This document shows, in pieces, positions 26,438-33,346 of a DNA stretch of 39,847 nt. The stretch comes from Candidatus Parcubacteria bacterium (GTDB lineage: Bacteria > Patescibacteriota > Minisyncoccia > JAHIHE01 > JAGLIN01), in the NCBI GenBank assembly GCA_023132875.1, contig JAGLXN010000040.1, positions 1 through 39,847 of the forward strand, written 5' to 3'. Made by a program: the position numbers and the translations under genes. Below the pieces are notes generated by a model. The model saw only the letters and a list, made by a program, of their open reading frames with translations. It did not search any database and was not told the DNA's origin. Position 1 is the first letter of the stretch. Each line of letters starts with the position of its first letter.

Positions 26438-27148
26438 TTATTTAATATTATTTATTTCACATAAGTTTTTGCCGATTTTTATCGCTTCAGCCATTTTTAC
26501 AGAGGCCATGTAGTCTGGCATTTCTATTAAATTATTAATAGACATGCCTTCACACCATAAAGTGATATATGGTGTGACAATTACTATTCCAGCTGGTCTG
26601 TTAAACTGGATATCTTTTATATTTTCCCATATTTCCGGCTCCCAGAGAAGCAGAGTTGTTTCTAGAGAGTCTGGTCCATTTCCAAATTCAGTCGAAAGAC
26701 CAATTTTGGATATTAGACCATGAAGTTCTGGCAGTTTCTCTTCTTTATTCCGCAACCTTGTTTCAAGTTCTAATTCCCTGTGTTCAATATTTAATTCTAT
26801 GGCTGCTTCAACGTCGATTGAGCCACATCCCAGTGAGATAAACCCAATTTCATCTTCTTGGTCAACATTGAATTTTCGTACTCCAGCAATTACAATCGCT
26901 TGATCAAACGCTGGCCATCCGCGTTCTTGAAAAATTCTTAAGAGAATAGAATTTTTACCATTTAATACAATCTCATTTTTCTTATCAAATGCCTTTTTGC
27001 ATTTAATGGTTACATCGGAGATTTCCTCAAAGGTCATTCGTCCTATTCGAACTGAACCTCCTCCAGATCTCTTTCCTATCATCTCTGCGAACTTTTCTAT
27101 GTCTGTTATATTAACAGTCAATTTTTCCTCATGTTTATTGTTTGTCAT
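26438..27148 (-). CDS. Uncharacterised 236-aa soluble protein under a structured leader
   Basis: This protein is not recognised. It is hydrophilic, with mixed alpha/beta predicted character and no membrane segment. Visible stretches include FAEMIGKRSGGGSVRIGRM near the N-terminus, an acidic middle (EAAIELNIEHRELELETRLR) and PAGIVIVTPYITLWCEGMSI. The start is ATG 27148 rather than the in-frame TTG at 27166, because AAGGAGG lies 8 nt before that ATG and would otherwise be inside the gene. This SD is far stronger than those of the housekeeping genes. Its own promoter, a leader of ~150 nt with a long inverted repeat and a terminator make it a separate unit, divergent from the RHH-nucleotidyltransferase gene. 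Confidence 0.65.
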   Translation of the reverse strand: MTNNKHEEKLTVNITDIEKFAEMIGKRSGGGSVRIGRMTFEEISDVTIKCKKAFDKKNEIVLNGKNSILLRIFQERGWPAFDQAIVIAGVRKFNVDQEDEIGFISLGCGSIDVEAAIELNIEHRELELETRLRNKEEKLPELHGLISKIGLSTEFGNGPDSLETTLLLWEPEIWENIKDIQFNRPAGIVIVTPYITLWCEGMSINNLIEMPDYMASVKMAEAIKIGKNLCEINNIK

Positions 27149-27300
27149 ATTTTGTCCTCCTTGCAAAACGAGCTCCTTTTTCTCAAAAGGGTTACTAGTG
27201 TTTCACAAGATTTATTTATTGCTCTAATGAGCGATTTCTACTTTCTTAATTAGGAAGTTTCCTTTAAAAAAGCAGATATTTGCTCATTAGAAAAATTATT
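27149..27300 (-). promoter_or_regulatory. Structured leader of the 236-aa gene
   Basis: CTAATGAGC and GCTCATTAG at 27224-27290 are perfect 9-bp arms enclosing ~49 nt. That interval contains AGGAA/TTCCT and a weak AGCA-TGCT hairpin followed by TTTTTT. A CCTTTT-GAGA-AAAAGG stem-loop lies just before the SD. The alternatives GCTC/GAGC compete with the long stem. This may be an RNA regulatory element; no known riboswitch class is recognised. Confidence 0.45.
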
Positions 27301-27307
27301 AAAGATC

Positions 27308-27316
27308 ATTATAACA
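27308..27316 (-). promoter_or_regulatory. Extended -10 promoter of the 236-aa gene
   Basis: On the minus strand the sequence is TGTTATAAT, a perfect extended -10. The -35 position (17-bp spacer) is TGTCAT, a poor -35. That hexamer overlaps an ATGACATA box resembling the repeats at the divergent gene. Confidence 0.6.
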
Positions 27317-27403
27317 TACCATAATAAAGCATGACATATATTATTTTTTTGTCAATATGTGATAAATACTAATAAATGATATTTTTCTGTGGATAATTCT
27401 ATT

Positions 27404-27431
27404 TTGCATAATTTTAAAACTATGTTATTAT
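27404..27431 (+). promoter_or_regulatory. Promoter of the RHH-nucleotidyltransferase gene
   Basis: TTGCAT (27404-27409), a 16-bp spacer and TATTAT (27426-27431). Transcription would begin near 27438, directly over the tandem TATGACAAA boxes. Confidence 0.5.
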
Positions 27432-27436
27432 ATTTG

Positions 27437-27455
27437 TATGACAAAGTATGACAAA
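27437..27455. promoter_or_regulatory. Tandem TATGACAAA boxes, candidate RHH operator
   Basis: TATGACAAA occurs at 27437-27445 and 27447-27455, exactly 10 bp apart, so both face the same side of the helix. The first is also part of the dyad TTTGTATGACAAA. Partial boxes occur at 27331-27338 (ATGACATA) and inverted at 27348-27354 (TTTGTCA). Ribbon-helix-helix proteins of the MetJ/Arc/CopG type typically bind such short tandem boxes, and the downstream gene encodes an RHH domain. Confidence 0.5.
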
Positions 27456-27472
27456 TTTTAATAATATTCAAA

Positions 27473-28273
27473 ATGAGAAATCGTTCAAGAATCACAATTA
27501 CCATAAAAAACGAATTGCTTAAAAATATTGATAGAATTATAGATGGTACTGAAATAAAAAATCGTTCTCACGCGATTGAGTTTTTGTTGGCTAAAAATTT
27601 TGGGGAGCAAAAAATCAAAAAAGCGGTTATTCTTGCTGGGGGAGGAGGAGTAGTGCCAAAAGGAAAAATAAAACCTGTTTCAAGAATTTTGACTGATTGC
27701 AAAGGAAAAATGTTTGTTGAGCATGTTTTTGATTGGCTTAAAAAAGAGGGGATTAAAGAAGTTATAATTTCTGCTGGCGATTTATCATTAGAAGTAAAAG
27801 ACAAAATTGGCGATGGATCTAAATTTGGTTTGCAAGTTTCTTATCTCTCAAAAGATACCGGAACCGCGAGTGTTTTAAAATATCTTGTTAACATTATAGA
27901 CGAGACATTCTTAATGATGAATGGCGATGTTCTATCCGATGTTGATTTGGATGAAATGTTTGATTTTCACAAAAAATCCGGAGGTCTTTGCACAATCGGA
28001 ATGATTTCGGTAAAAGAGCCGTCTTTGTTCGGAACTATAAAACTAAAAGGAAGCCAAATTGTTGATTTTATCGAAAAGCCGAAAGAGGGCAAGGAAGAAT
28101 CTTATTTAATAAATGCCGGGATTTATTTGGTTGAGCCGGAGATTTATAAGTCAGCTTCTTATAAGTGCTTGAGCTTGGAAAAAAATCTTTTCCCAGCTTT
28201 GGCAAAGAAAGGAAATCTTTTCGGATATTATTTGCAGGGAAAATGGTTCCATTTGGATAAAATTGGCAAGTAG
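27473..28273 (+). CDS. Ribbon-helix-helix DNA-binding domain fused to sugar nucleotidyltransferase
   Basis: The 266-aa protein joins two parts. Residues ~5-43 (RITITIKNELLKNIDRIIDG then NRSHAIEFLLAKNF) form a CopG/Arc-type ribbon-helix-helix with the beta strand, helix and 'NRSxAIE' turn. From ~49 it is a GT-A nucleotidyltransferase: KKAVILAGGGG, MMNGDVLSDVDLDEM with the metal Asp, VDFIEKP, and NAGIYLVEPEIY. The usual GTRLxPL loop is replaced (GGGGVVPKGKIKP), so catalytic activity may be altered, and the C-terminus stops soon after the sugar-binding region. The reading frame through the junction is intact. It sits first in a block with manC, an epimerase and gtrA. The fusion suggests a metabolite-sensing autoregulator of glycan genes. 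Confidence 0.75.
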   Translation: MRNRSRITITIKNELLKNIDRIIDGTEIKNRSHAIEFLLAKNFGEQKIKKAVILAGGGGVVPKGKIKPVSRILTDCKGKMFVEHVFDWLKKEGIKEVIISAGDLSLEVKDKIGDGSKFGLQVSYLSKDTGTASVLKYLVNIIDETFLMMNGDVLSDVDLDEMFDFHKKSGGLCTIGMISVKEPSLFGTIKLKGSQIVDFIEKPKEGKEESYLINAGIYLVEPEIYKSASYKCLSLEKNLFPALAKKGNLFGYYLQGKWFHLDKIGK

Positions 28274-28340
28274 TGTCGGTTAAGGTGATACATTGTAGAT
28301 TTTAATTTCACTGATAATAAAAATAAGAATCAACACAGTG

Positions 28341-28407
28341 TTAAATTGTCAAACTGTTAAATTGTCACACGCCTTGCTTGTCTCTGGCAATTTAACAATT
28401 TGACAAT
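28341..28407. repeat. Compact inverted pair of octamer arrays
   Basis: The left arm ATTGTCAAACTGTTAAATT (28345-28363) and the right arm at 28389-28407 are inverted, with 18 of 19 bases matching, around about 25 nt (a GCC...GGC inner stem). It is the minimal form of an octamer-flanked spacer, and as RNA it would be a long hairpin between the fusion gene and manC. Confidence 0.65.
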
Positions 28408-28491
28408 AAAAAACGTTTATAAAACAGCAAGAATTCAAAATAAGCACATCGGTTTCATACTGATCTTAATTAATATTTATTTATACTTAAA

Positions 28492-29565
28492 ATGAAATTT
28501 TTAATAATGGCTGGCGGTAAAGGCACGAGGCTTTGGCCAGTTTCCAGAAAAAACAAGCCGAAACAATTTCAAAAATTGATTAGTGACCAAACGATGCTGC
28601 AAGAAACTGTCAGTCGTCTTTTGTCTTTTGCTTCGTTTAAAGATATTTATGTCGCTACCAATAGATCTTATGCAGGAGAAGTTAAAGAAGAATTGCCTAA
28701 GTTGTCGGCAAGCAATGTCATAGGCGAGCCTGCTTTCAGAGAAAGGGCATCTTGTATTGCGCTTGCTTCAGCTATTTTTTCCAAAGAAGGAGAAGACGAA
28801 ATAATGGCTATTTTTCCTTCAGATCATTATATTAAAAAAGAAAAGGAGCTAATTCAAGTTCTGAAAGAAGCGGAGAAATTTTTAAATGACAATCCTGATC
28901 ATCTAATCGCTGTGGGAGTTAAGCCAACCGGACCAGAAACCGGCTATGGATATATAAACTATAATACAAAAAACATAGCTGGAAAAAATAACAAGAAATT
29001 TTATAAAGTTGAAAAATTTATTGAAAAACCGGATTTAAAAACAGCCAAAAAATATTATCAGGAAAATAATTTTTTATGGAATACCAGTATTTATTTATGG
29101 AAAACTTCGGCAATTATTGATAGATTTAAAAGGTTCATTCCCGATTCATATGAAAGATTATGCAGGATTAAAAAAGCGGTTGGCACTTCTGAATTTAAGG
29201 AAGTGTTAGAAAAAGAATATCCGTTAATGGATATGATCTCAGTGGAATATGGTATATTGGAAAATGACGATAAAACCGTTGTTGTTTCCGCGGACTTGGG
29301 ATGGAGTGATGTCGGAAGCTGGTCAGTGCTTAAAGATTCCTTAATTGATCAGGATAGTCATTTTGTAAAGGGGGAACATTTGGATGTCGGTTCAAAAAAC
29401 CTGCTTGTTTATGGTTCAAAAAAGTTGATTACGACTGTCGGCTTGAAGAATCTGATCATTGTTGATACTGATGACGCCATATTGATATGCGATAAAAATA
29501 ATTCTCAGCTTGTCAAAACTGTCGTAGAAAAACTGGAAAAAGACGGGAAAATAAAATTATTATAA
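28492..29565 (+). CDS. manC: Mannose-1-phosphate guanylyltransferase
   Basis: This enzyme makes GDP-mannose from mannose 1-phosphate and GTP, a precursor for surface glycans. The 357-aa protein has the signature MAGGKGTRLWPVSRKNKPKQ, the metal site FPSDHYI, the sugar-binding GVKPTGPETGYGYI, EKFIEKPD, and LWNTSIYLW. It ends with a left-handed beta-helix-type tail, GWSDVGSWSVLKDSL onwards, but lacks the phosphomannose-isomerase cupin found in bifunctional homologues (~470 aa). It is 218 bp after the RHH fusion and 22 nt before the epimerase. The start lacks a Shine-Dalgarno. Confidence 0.92.
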   Translation: MKFLIMAGGKGTRLWPVSRKNKPKQFQKLISDQTMLQETVSRLLSFASFKDIYVATNRSYAGEVKEELPKLSASNVIGEPAFRERASCIALASAIFSKEGEDEIMAIFPSDHYIKKEKELIQVLKEAEKFLNDNPDHLIAVGVKPTGPETGYGYINYNTKNIAGKNNKKFYKVEKFIEKPDLKTAKKYYQENNFLWNTSIYLWKTSAIIDRFKRFIPDSYERLCRIKKAVGTSEFKEVLEKEYPLMDMISVEYGILENDDKTVVVSADLGWSDVGSWSVLKDSLIDQDSHFVKGEHLDVGSKNLLVYGSKKLITTVGLKNLIIVDTDDAILICDKNNSQLVKTVVEKLEKDGKIKLL

Positions 29566-29587
29566 TTTATTTTTTAAAATACAAAGT

Positions 29588-30487
29588 ATGAAAATATTAG
29601 TTACCGGCGGAGCTGGTTTTATTGGTTCTAATTTGGTTCACGATTTAGTTGAAGAAGGTTATGAAATAATTGTTATTGATAATCTTTCTACTGGAAGCAT
29701 AGAGAATATTTCTGATGTAATGGATAAAATAAAATTTATAAAAGCTCCTTGCGCTGAAGTGTCAAATTTTAAGGAGTTAAAGGGCATAGATGGCATATAT
29801 CATTACGGGATTCCTTCTACAACGCAGTTATATCGGGACGATAGATCTCTTGTTGGGCATGCGGTTAATGAATTTATAGAAATTCTTGAACTTGCCAAAA
29901 GAGAAAATTGTAAAGTTATTTACGCGTCTTCCTCGTCAGTATATAATGGCAATGTTCCTCCGTTTCATGAAGAAATGACGGTTCATATAAAAGATTTTTA
30001 CACAGAAGCTCGTTATTTAATGGAAAGAGTAGCGAAGCTTTATAATGATTTTTATGGAGTCAGGTCTGTTGGATTCAGATTTTTTAGCGTATATGGTCCT
30101 CGCGAAGAAGCGAAGAAAGACTTTGCCAATCTTGTTTCGCAATTTTTATGGGACATGAAAGAAGGAAAAGCACCGCTGATTTATGGAGATGGAACACAGA
30201 CCAGAGATTTTACTTATGTAGACGATATTAATCGCGGTTTCAGGCTTGGAATGGAGGGTGATATAGACGGTGATGTCTTTAATCTTGGAACCGGCAGATG
30301 TTATAGCTTAAATGAATTAGTTGATATGCTCAATGAAATTCTCAATATTGACATTCAGCCGGTTTATAAAGAAAATCCGATTCAAAATTATGTTCAGGAA
30401 ACATTGGCTGATGCTTCCAAAGCCAAAGAGCATTTTGGTTTTGAGCCAAGAGTTCATTTAAAAGAGGGAATTGGAAAAATTATTTAA
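29588..30487 (+). CDS. NAD-dependent sugar epimerase/dehydratase (extended SDR)
   Basis: This 299-aa extended short-chain dehydrogenase/reductase acts on nucleotide sugars. The NAD-binding motif is TGGAGFIGSNLV (~6-17) with IDNLSTGS next. The serine region is YASSSSVYNG (~112-121). The usual YxxxK is Y138-TEA-R142, so the expected lysine is arginine. FRFFSVYGPREE and the substrate loop YGDGTQTRDFTYVDD are typical of UDP-glucose 4-epimerase-like enzymes. The Y-x-x-x-R form is, to my knowledge, seen in some archaeal and CPR relatives, so activity is not excluded. Its substrate may be a UDP- or GDP-sugar. It overlaps the gtrA reading frame at the end. Confidence 0.88.
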   Translation: MKILVTGGAGFIGSNLVHDLVEEGYEIIVIDNLSTGSIENISDVMDKIKFIKAPCAEVSNFKELKGIDGIYHYGIPSTTQLYRDDRSLVGHAVNEFIEILELAKRENCKVIYASSSSVYNGNVPPFHEEMTVHIKDFYTEARYLMERVAKLYNDFYGVRSVGFRFFSVYGPREEAKKDFANLVSQFLWDMKEGKAPLIYGDGTQTRDFTYVDDINRGFRLGMEGDIDGDVFNLGTGRCYSLNELVDMLNEILNIDIQPVYKENPIQNYVQETLADASKAKEHFGFEPRVHLKEGIGKII

Positions 30488-30920
30488 TATTTTTATGGAA
30501 TTTTTTAAAAATCGCCATCCAAAAAGATTCGCGAAATTCTCAATAGTGGGCAGTTTTAATTTTTTGGTTGATATAATAGTTTTAAATATATTAAGTTATG
30601 TAACGGGATTTAATAAAGGTGTTTTCGCGGCTATTTTCAGCGCGATTTCTTTTTTGCTTGCGAATGTGAACAGTTATTACTTAAATAAAAAATGGACATT
30701 CAAGAGCAATAGTAAAAATTCAAGATATAAAGTGTTTTTGGCAGTAAGTATTATGGGAGTTTTTGTAAATGCAGTCGTAGTTTATAATTTTACCACATAT
30801 ATTAATCAGACTTATTTTTCTGATATTGTATGGTTGAATATCTCGAAAATAGTAGCAACATTGTTGGTAGTATTCTTCAATTATTATAGTTATAAAAAAT
30901 ATGTTTTTAGTGGAAATTAA
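30471..30920 (+). CDS. GtrA-family membrane protein
   Basis: GtrA-like proteins are small four-helix membrane proteins, thought to help move lipid-linked sugars across the membrane. The 149-aa protein starts with a basic FFKNRHPKRFAKFSIVGSFN and has four hydrophobic segments (~25-45, ~50-70, ~85-107, ~118-140). NSYYLNKKWTFKS and YSYKKYVFSG are typical sequence blocks of the family. The listed start is TTG 30471, inside the epimerase end, preceded closely by AGAGGG. ATG 30495, after the epimerase stop, is the more conventional choice and keeps the whole family domain. It ends the sugar block and fits surface polysaccharide decoration. Confidence 0.88.
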   Translation: MEKLFNIFMEFFKNRHPKRFAKFSIVGSFNFLVDIIVLNILSYVTGFNKGVFAAIFSAISFLLANVNSYYLNKKWTFKSNSKNSRYKVFLAVSIMGVFVNAVVVYNFTTYINQTYFSDIVWLNISKIVATLLVVFFNYYSYKKYVFSGN

Positions 30921-31140
30921 TTGCTATATTATATTGCTAAATTTCTCAATTCGTTAGTTCTATACTTCCTCCCAAGGCGGACAGGCTTGTGTGGAGCCTT
31001 TTGTAATTTTGGGAAAGAATTATCCTAAATCGATAGTCATACGAGATTAATCTCAGGATCCTTCGTTGATACTCAGGATGACGATAAATAAGTTCGTCAT
31101 TCTGAGGAGGGACGACGAAGAATCCCGAGTCTATGCACAC
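30921..31140. repeat. Composite repeat spacer after gtrA
   Basis: It contains TTGCTATATTATATTGCTAAA octamer-like units, an imperfect TTCTATAC...GTGGAGCC member of the GGCTCCATAG family, and TCAGGATCCTTCGTTGATACTCAGGATGAC. It ends with an inverted TGTCAT-type end with CGAGTCTATGCACAC. No gene is supported; a 64-codon reverse reading frame across it is made of repeats. Confidence 0.55.
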
Positions 31141-31209
31141 AAAACAATTGCATTGCGTATGAGCCTTAAAGTGTTTGTATATTTATATGATGGTTGTGGA
31201 TAAGTGGGC

Positions 31210-31238
31210 TTGACGAGAGTTTTAATTTATAAGATAAT
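31210..31238 (+). promoter_or_regulatory. Promoter of the winged-helix/Cys-rich pair
   Basis: TTGACG (31210-31215), a 17-bp spacer and GATAAT (31233-31238). The predicted start is near 31245, about 100 nt before an intrinsic terminator and 200 nt before the first gene. Confidence 0.6.
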
Positions 31239-31346
31239 GCATATTAGGAATAATAAATTTAAAAAGCAGTCAATGTTAGCAATGATCGGAAAAAATAATA
31301 CCGGATTTCTCAAACCCTGTTTTTCTATTTTATATTTATTGTTTAT

Positions 31347-31380
31347 AAAAAAATAACCTCAGTAAAGAGGTTATTTTTTT
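31347..31380 (+). terminator. Intrinsic terminator inside the leader (candidate attenuator)
   Basis: AAAAAAATAACCTC and GAGGTTATTTTTTT make a 14-bp stem with a 6-nt loop, with the U tract built into the 3' arm. It lies between the promoter at 31210 and the gene at 31451, so downstream expression needs readthrough. A 27-codon reading frame (31273-31356) stops inside the 5' arm. Confidence 0.8.
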
Positions 31381-31435
31381 ATAGGCAAAAAATTTTGCCT
31401 GTTTTTGAAAAACAAAAACAATTAAAACAAAAAAA

Positions 31436-31765
31436 TTGGGAATGATAGGTATGTACAAATTGATAATTGAAACTGAAGAAGATGATTTGAAAAATGGAAT
31501 TGATATAACCTTATTGACAATTGAAGCTATGAAAGTGGATAATATATCTTCTATAAATTATTCATTGCTCATTGAGCTCTTAAAAGGAAAAATTATTGAT
31601 AAGTCAATGAGATATATGATTCTTGAAGCAGAAAAAGCCGGATTTATAAAAAGGGGGCCAATAGTGAAAATTGATGATAATAGAAAATCAAGTCTTATGC
31701 TAATAACAGATAAAGGTTGTAATAGGCTAGAAGAAATAAAAAACAAAAAAAAGGAGGGAAGATAG
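31436..31765 (+). CDS. Small winged-helix-like protein
   Basis: This protein is about 104-109 aa. The middle to C-terminal half (LLIELLKGKIIDKSMRYMIL, then AEKAGFIKRG, a charged hairpin KIDDNRKSS and LMLITDKGCNRLEEI) has the order helix, recognition helix, wing, then 'ITDKG' seen in MarR/PadR-like winged helices. The N-terminal 40 residues are acidic and unassigned. The longest frame begins at TTG 31436; ATG 31451 is preferred because GGGA lies 9 nt upstream. Its stop overlaps the next start (TAGTG), so the two are translationally coupled. It is transcribed behind an internal terminator, so it may be controlled by attenuation. A DNA-binding role is inferred. Confidence 0.6.
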   Translation: MGMIGMYKLIIETEEDDLKNGIDITLLTIEAMKVDNISSINYSLLIELLKGKIIDKSMRYMILEAEKAGFIKRGPIVKIDDNRKSSLMLITDKGCNRLEEIKNKKKEGR

Positions 31766-32091
31766 TGTTATTTGCCGTAATACCGGAAGAAAGATCAAAG
31801 ATTCAAGATGTGGATTTTTTGACTTGTGTTGATTGTTCTGTGGAAGAAATAACGATCACACCTGAGAGAAAAGTAAAGAAAATAATATTATGTAGTCAAA
31901 AGTGCAATGGTAGAGTATGCTTTGATGATATAAGCAGAACTTGTGTAGTAGCAAGAATAATAGTAGAAGAATATGATTCCAAGCAAGGAGTAACTGATTT
32001 GACAGATTGTCTACGTGGGTCGACATCTTTCAAAGGGTCTGGATATTCTTTTGAACTGAAAAGTCATAAACAAAAAATGATTGCAGTATAA
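31765..32091 (+). CDS. Uncharacterised small Cys-rich protein
   Basis: This 108-aa protein is not recognised. It has a CxxC pair (Cys21 and Cys24 in FLTCVDCSVEE) and further cysteines in LCSQKCNGRVCFDD and SRTCVVARIIVEEYD, plus one near residue 82. Together they could bind a metal or form disulfides. It has no signal peptide or membrane helix. The GTG start is fixed by AAGGAGGG 8 nt upstream, one of the strongest Shine-Dalgarno sequences in the window, and the start shares a base with the preceding stop. It is probably a partner of the winged-helix protein. Confidence 0.6.
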   Translation: MLFAVIPEERSKIQDVDFLTCVDCSVEEITITPERKVKKIILCSQKCNGRVCFDDISRTCVVARIIVEEYDSKQGVTDLTDCLRGSTSFKGSGYSFELKSHKQKMIAV

Positions 32092-32136
32092 CATTACCGC
32101 AATCTCTTTTTTTTATGAGGATTTTATATTAAAGGT

Positions 32137-32160
32137 GACGGGCACTTATAGGTGCCCGTC
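32137..32160. repeat. GC-rich hairpin after the small gene pair
   Basis: GACGGGCAC and GTGCCCGTC form a perfect 9-bp stem with a 6-nt loop and are much more GC-rich than the surroundings. No U tract follows. It may end the 31436-32091 transcript or be a separate repeat. Confidence 0.6.
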
Positions 32161-32166
32161 ATCGAC

Positions 32167-32270
32167 GGTTCCATAGTCCCGAAGGGCTGTGGAACCGCAT
32201 TTGCAAAACAATATTTATATTAATAACTTGCGTTTAGAGTTCCACAGGACTATCGCCACTATGGAACTCT
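32167..32270. repeat. Facing pair of GTTCCATAG inverted repeats
   Basis: GGTTCCATAGTCCC/GGGCTGTGGAACC (32167-32196) and AGAGTTCCACAG/CTATGGAACTCT (32236-32270) lie in opposite orientation around CGCATTTGCAAAAC and an AT-rich centre. The first half matches 16202-16270 closely, so this is a repeat element abutting the trpS stop. Confidence 0.6.
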
Positions 32271-32279
32271 CGGGTTATT

Positions 32280-33257
32280 TTACAAAACCAATCCAACTTT
32301 TTCCTTCACCTCTCTCATAGTTTCCCGCGCGATAATTCTTGCTTTTTCAGCTCCTTCATTCAAAATCTTTTTTACTTCTTCCGGATTTTTTTCAAGTTCC
32401 TTTCGCTTTTTTCTAAAAGGCGCGAAATAATTTCCAATATCTTCAGCAAGCGCGTCTTTTAATTCGGAGAATTTTATATCTTTACTTCTAAACTTTTTAT
32501 CAAAATATTTTTTATTTCTTTCTGATCCAAACTTCTCCAATAAAGTTATGTAAAAACTGTAAATATCTTTATTATACTCAGTGGTTGAAATTGCCTTTCT
32601 TATTTTTTTCTCAATAACTTCCGGCTCGTTATTAATTCCAATATAAGATTTCGGTCCGTGGGATTTACTCATCTTTTTTGTCGGATCAGTTAGCGACATA
32701 ATTTTTGGAGTTTCGGTTACAATATCTTTCGGTTCTGGAAATATTTTTCCAAATTTATTATTGAAAAATCGTGCGATTTTTCTGGTAAGTTCAATATGCT
32801 GAAGCTGATCCTGTCCTACGGGAACGCCATAAGCTTTATACATTAAGATATCGGCAGCCTGAAGAACGGGATAGTCAAACAGACCCATATTAATATTCTT
32901 TTCTTGATCTTGAGATTTATCTTTAAACTGCGTCATTCTTTGCAGTTCTGAAATTGGAGTAACAGTATTTAAAATCCATGCCAGTTCTGTATGTTCGGGA
33001 ATTTGTGATTGGACTGCGATCACGCATTTTTTAGGATCTAGTCCGGCTGCCAAAAAATCCAAAGCCAAATCAAAAATTTGTTTCGGTTTTTCTTTCAAAT
33101 TATAATTTTCCGTAATTGAATGATAATCGGCAATAAAGAAAAAACATTCGTATTTGTCTTGAAGCTCCACGAAATTTTTTAACGCCCCAAGATAGTTGCC
33201 GATATGCAATTCTCCCGAAGGCTGAATCGCGCTGAAGATCGTTTGTTTTTTAATCAT
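32280..33257 (-). CDS. trpS: Tryptophanyl-tRNA synthetase
   Basis: This class I aminoacyl-tRNA synthetase charges tRNA-Trp. The 325-aa protein has the HIGH-type motif in PSGELHIGNYLGALKNF (~14-30), the tryptophan-pocket region DYPVLQAADILMYKAYGVPV with GQDQLQHIELTR, and the KMSKS loop TKKMSKSHGPKSYIG. It ends in a helical C-terminal domain with NEGAEKARIIARETM. Length and motifs are normal for bacterial TrpS. It is a single minus-strand gene; the stop abuts a repeat pair, and no Shine-Dalgarno precedes the start. Confidence 0.97.
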   Translation of the reverse strand: MIKKQTIFSAIQPSGELHIGNYLGALKNFVELQDKYECFFFIADYHSITENYNLKEKPKQIFDLALDFLAAGLDPKKCVIAVQSQIPEHTELAWILNTVTPISELQRMTQFKDKSQDQEKNINMGLFDYPVLQAADILMYKAYGVPVGQDQLQHIELTRKIARFFNNKFGKIFPEPKDIVTETPKIMSLTDPTKKMSKSHGPKSYIGINNEPEVIEKKIRKAISTTEYNKDIYSFYITLLEKFGSERNKKYFDKKFRSKDIKFSELKDALAEDIGNYFAPFRKKRKELEKNPEEVKKILNEGAEKARIIARETMREVKEKVGLVL

Positions 33258-33346
33258 AGTTTTATTATTATTTATAATCTAATTATAGCTTTATATAAAA
33301 AATATATCAATTTAAAATAGAGAAGGGGATTTTGCTTTTTAATCCC

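Noticed and set aside
28341-28407. CRISPR-like array
   Set aside because: The units are 8 bp and inverted, with no spacers of regular length and no cas genes. The period-8 arrays elsewhere are likewise not CRISPR.
20177-30920. Complete capsule or O-antigen locus
   Set aside because: No glycosyltransferase, flippase (Wzx) or polymerase gene is present. Only precursor enzymes and GtrA are seen, so a full locus is not supported.
30946-31140. 64-codon minus-strand reading frame after gtrA
   Set aside because: It consists of intergenic repeat sequence (TGTCAT and GGCTCCATAG families), so its translation is a by-product.
31273-31356. 27-codon ORF as an independent gene
   Set aside because: There is no SD and no homology; it is kept only as a possible leader peptide tied to the terminator.
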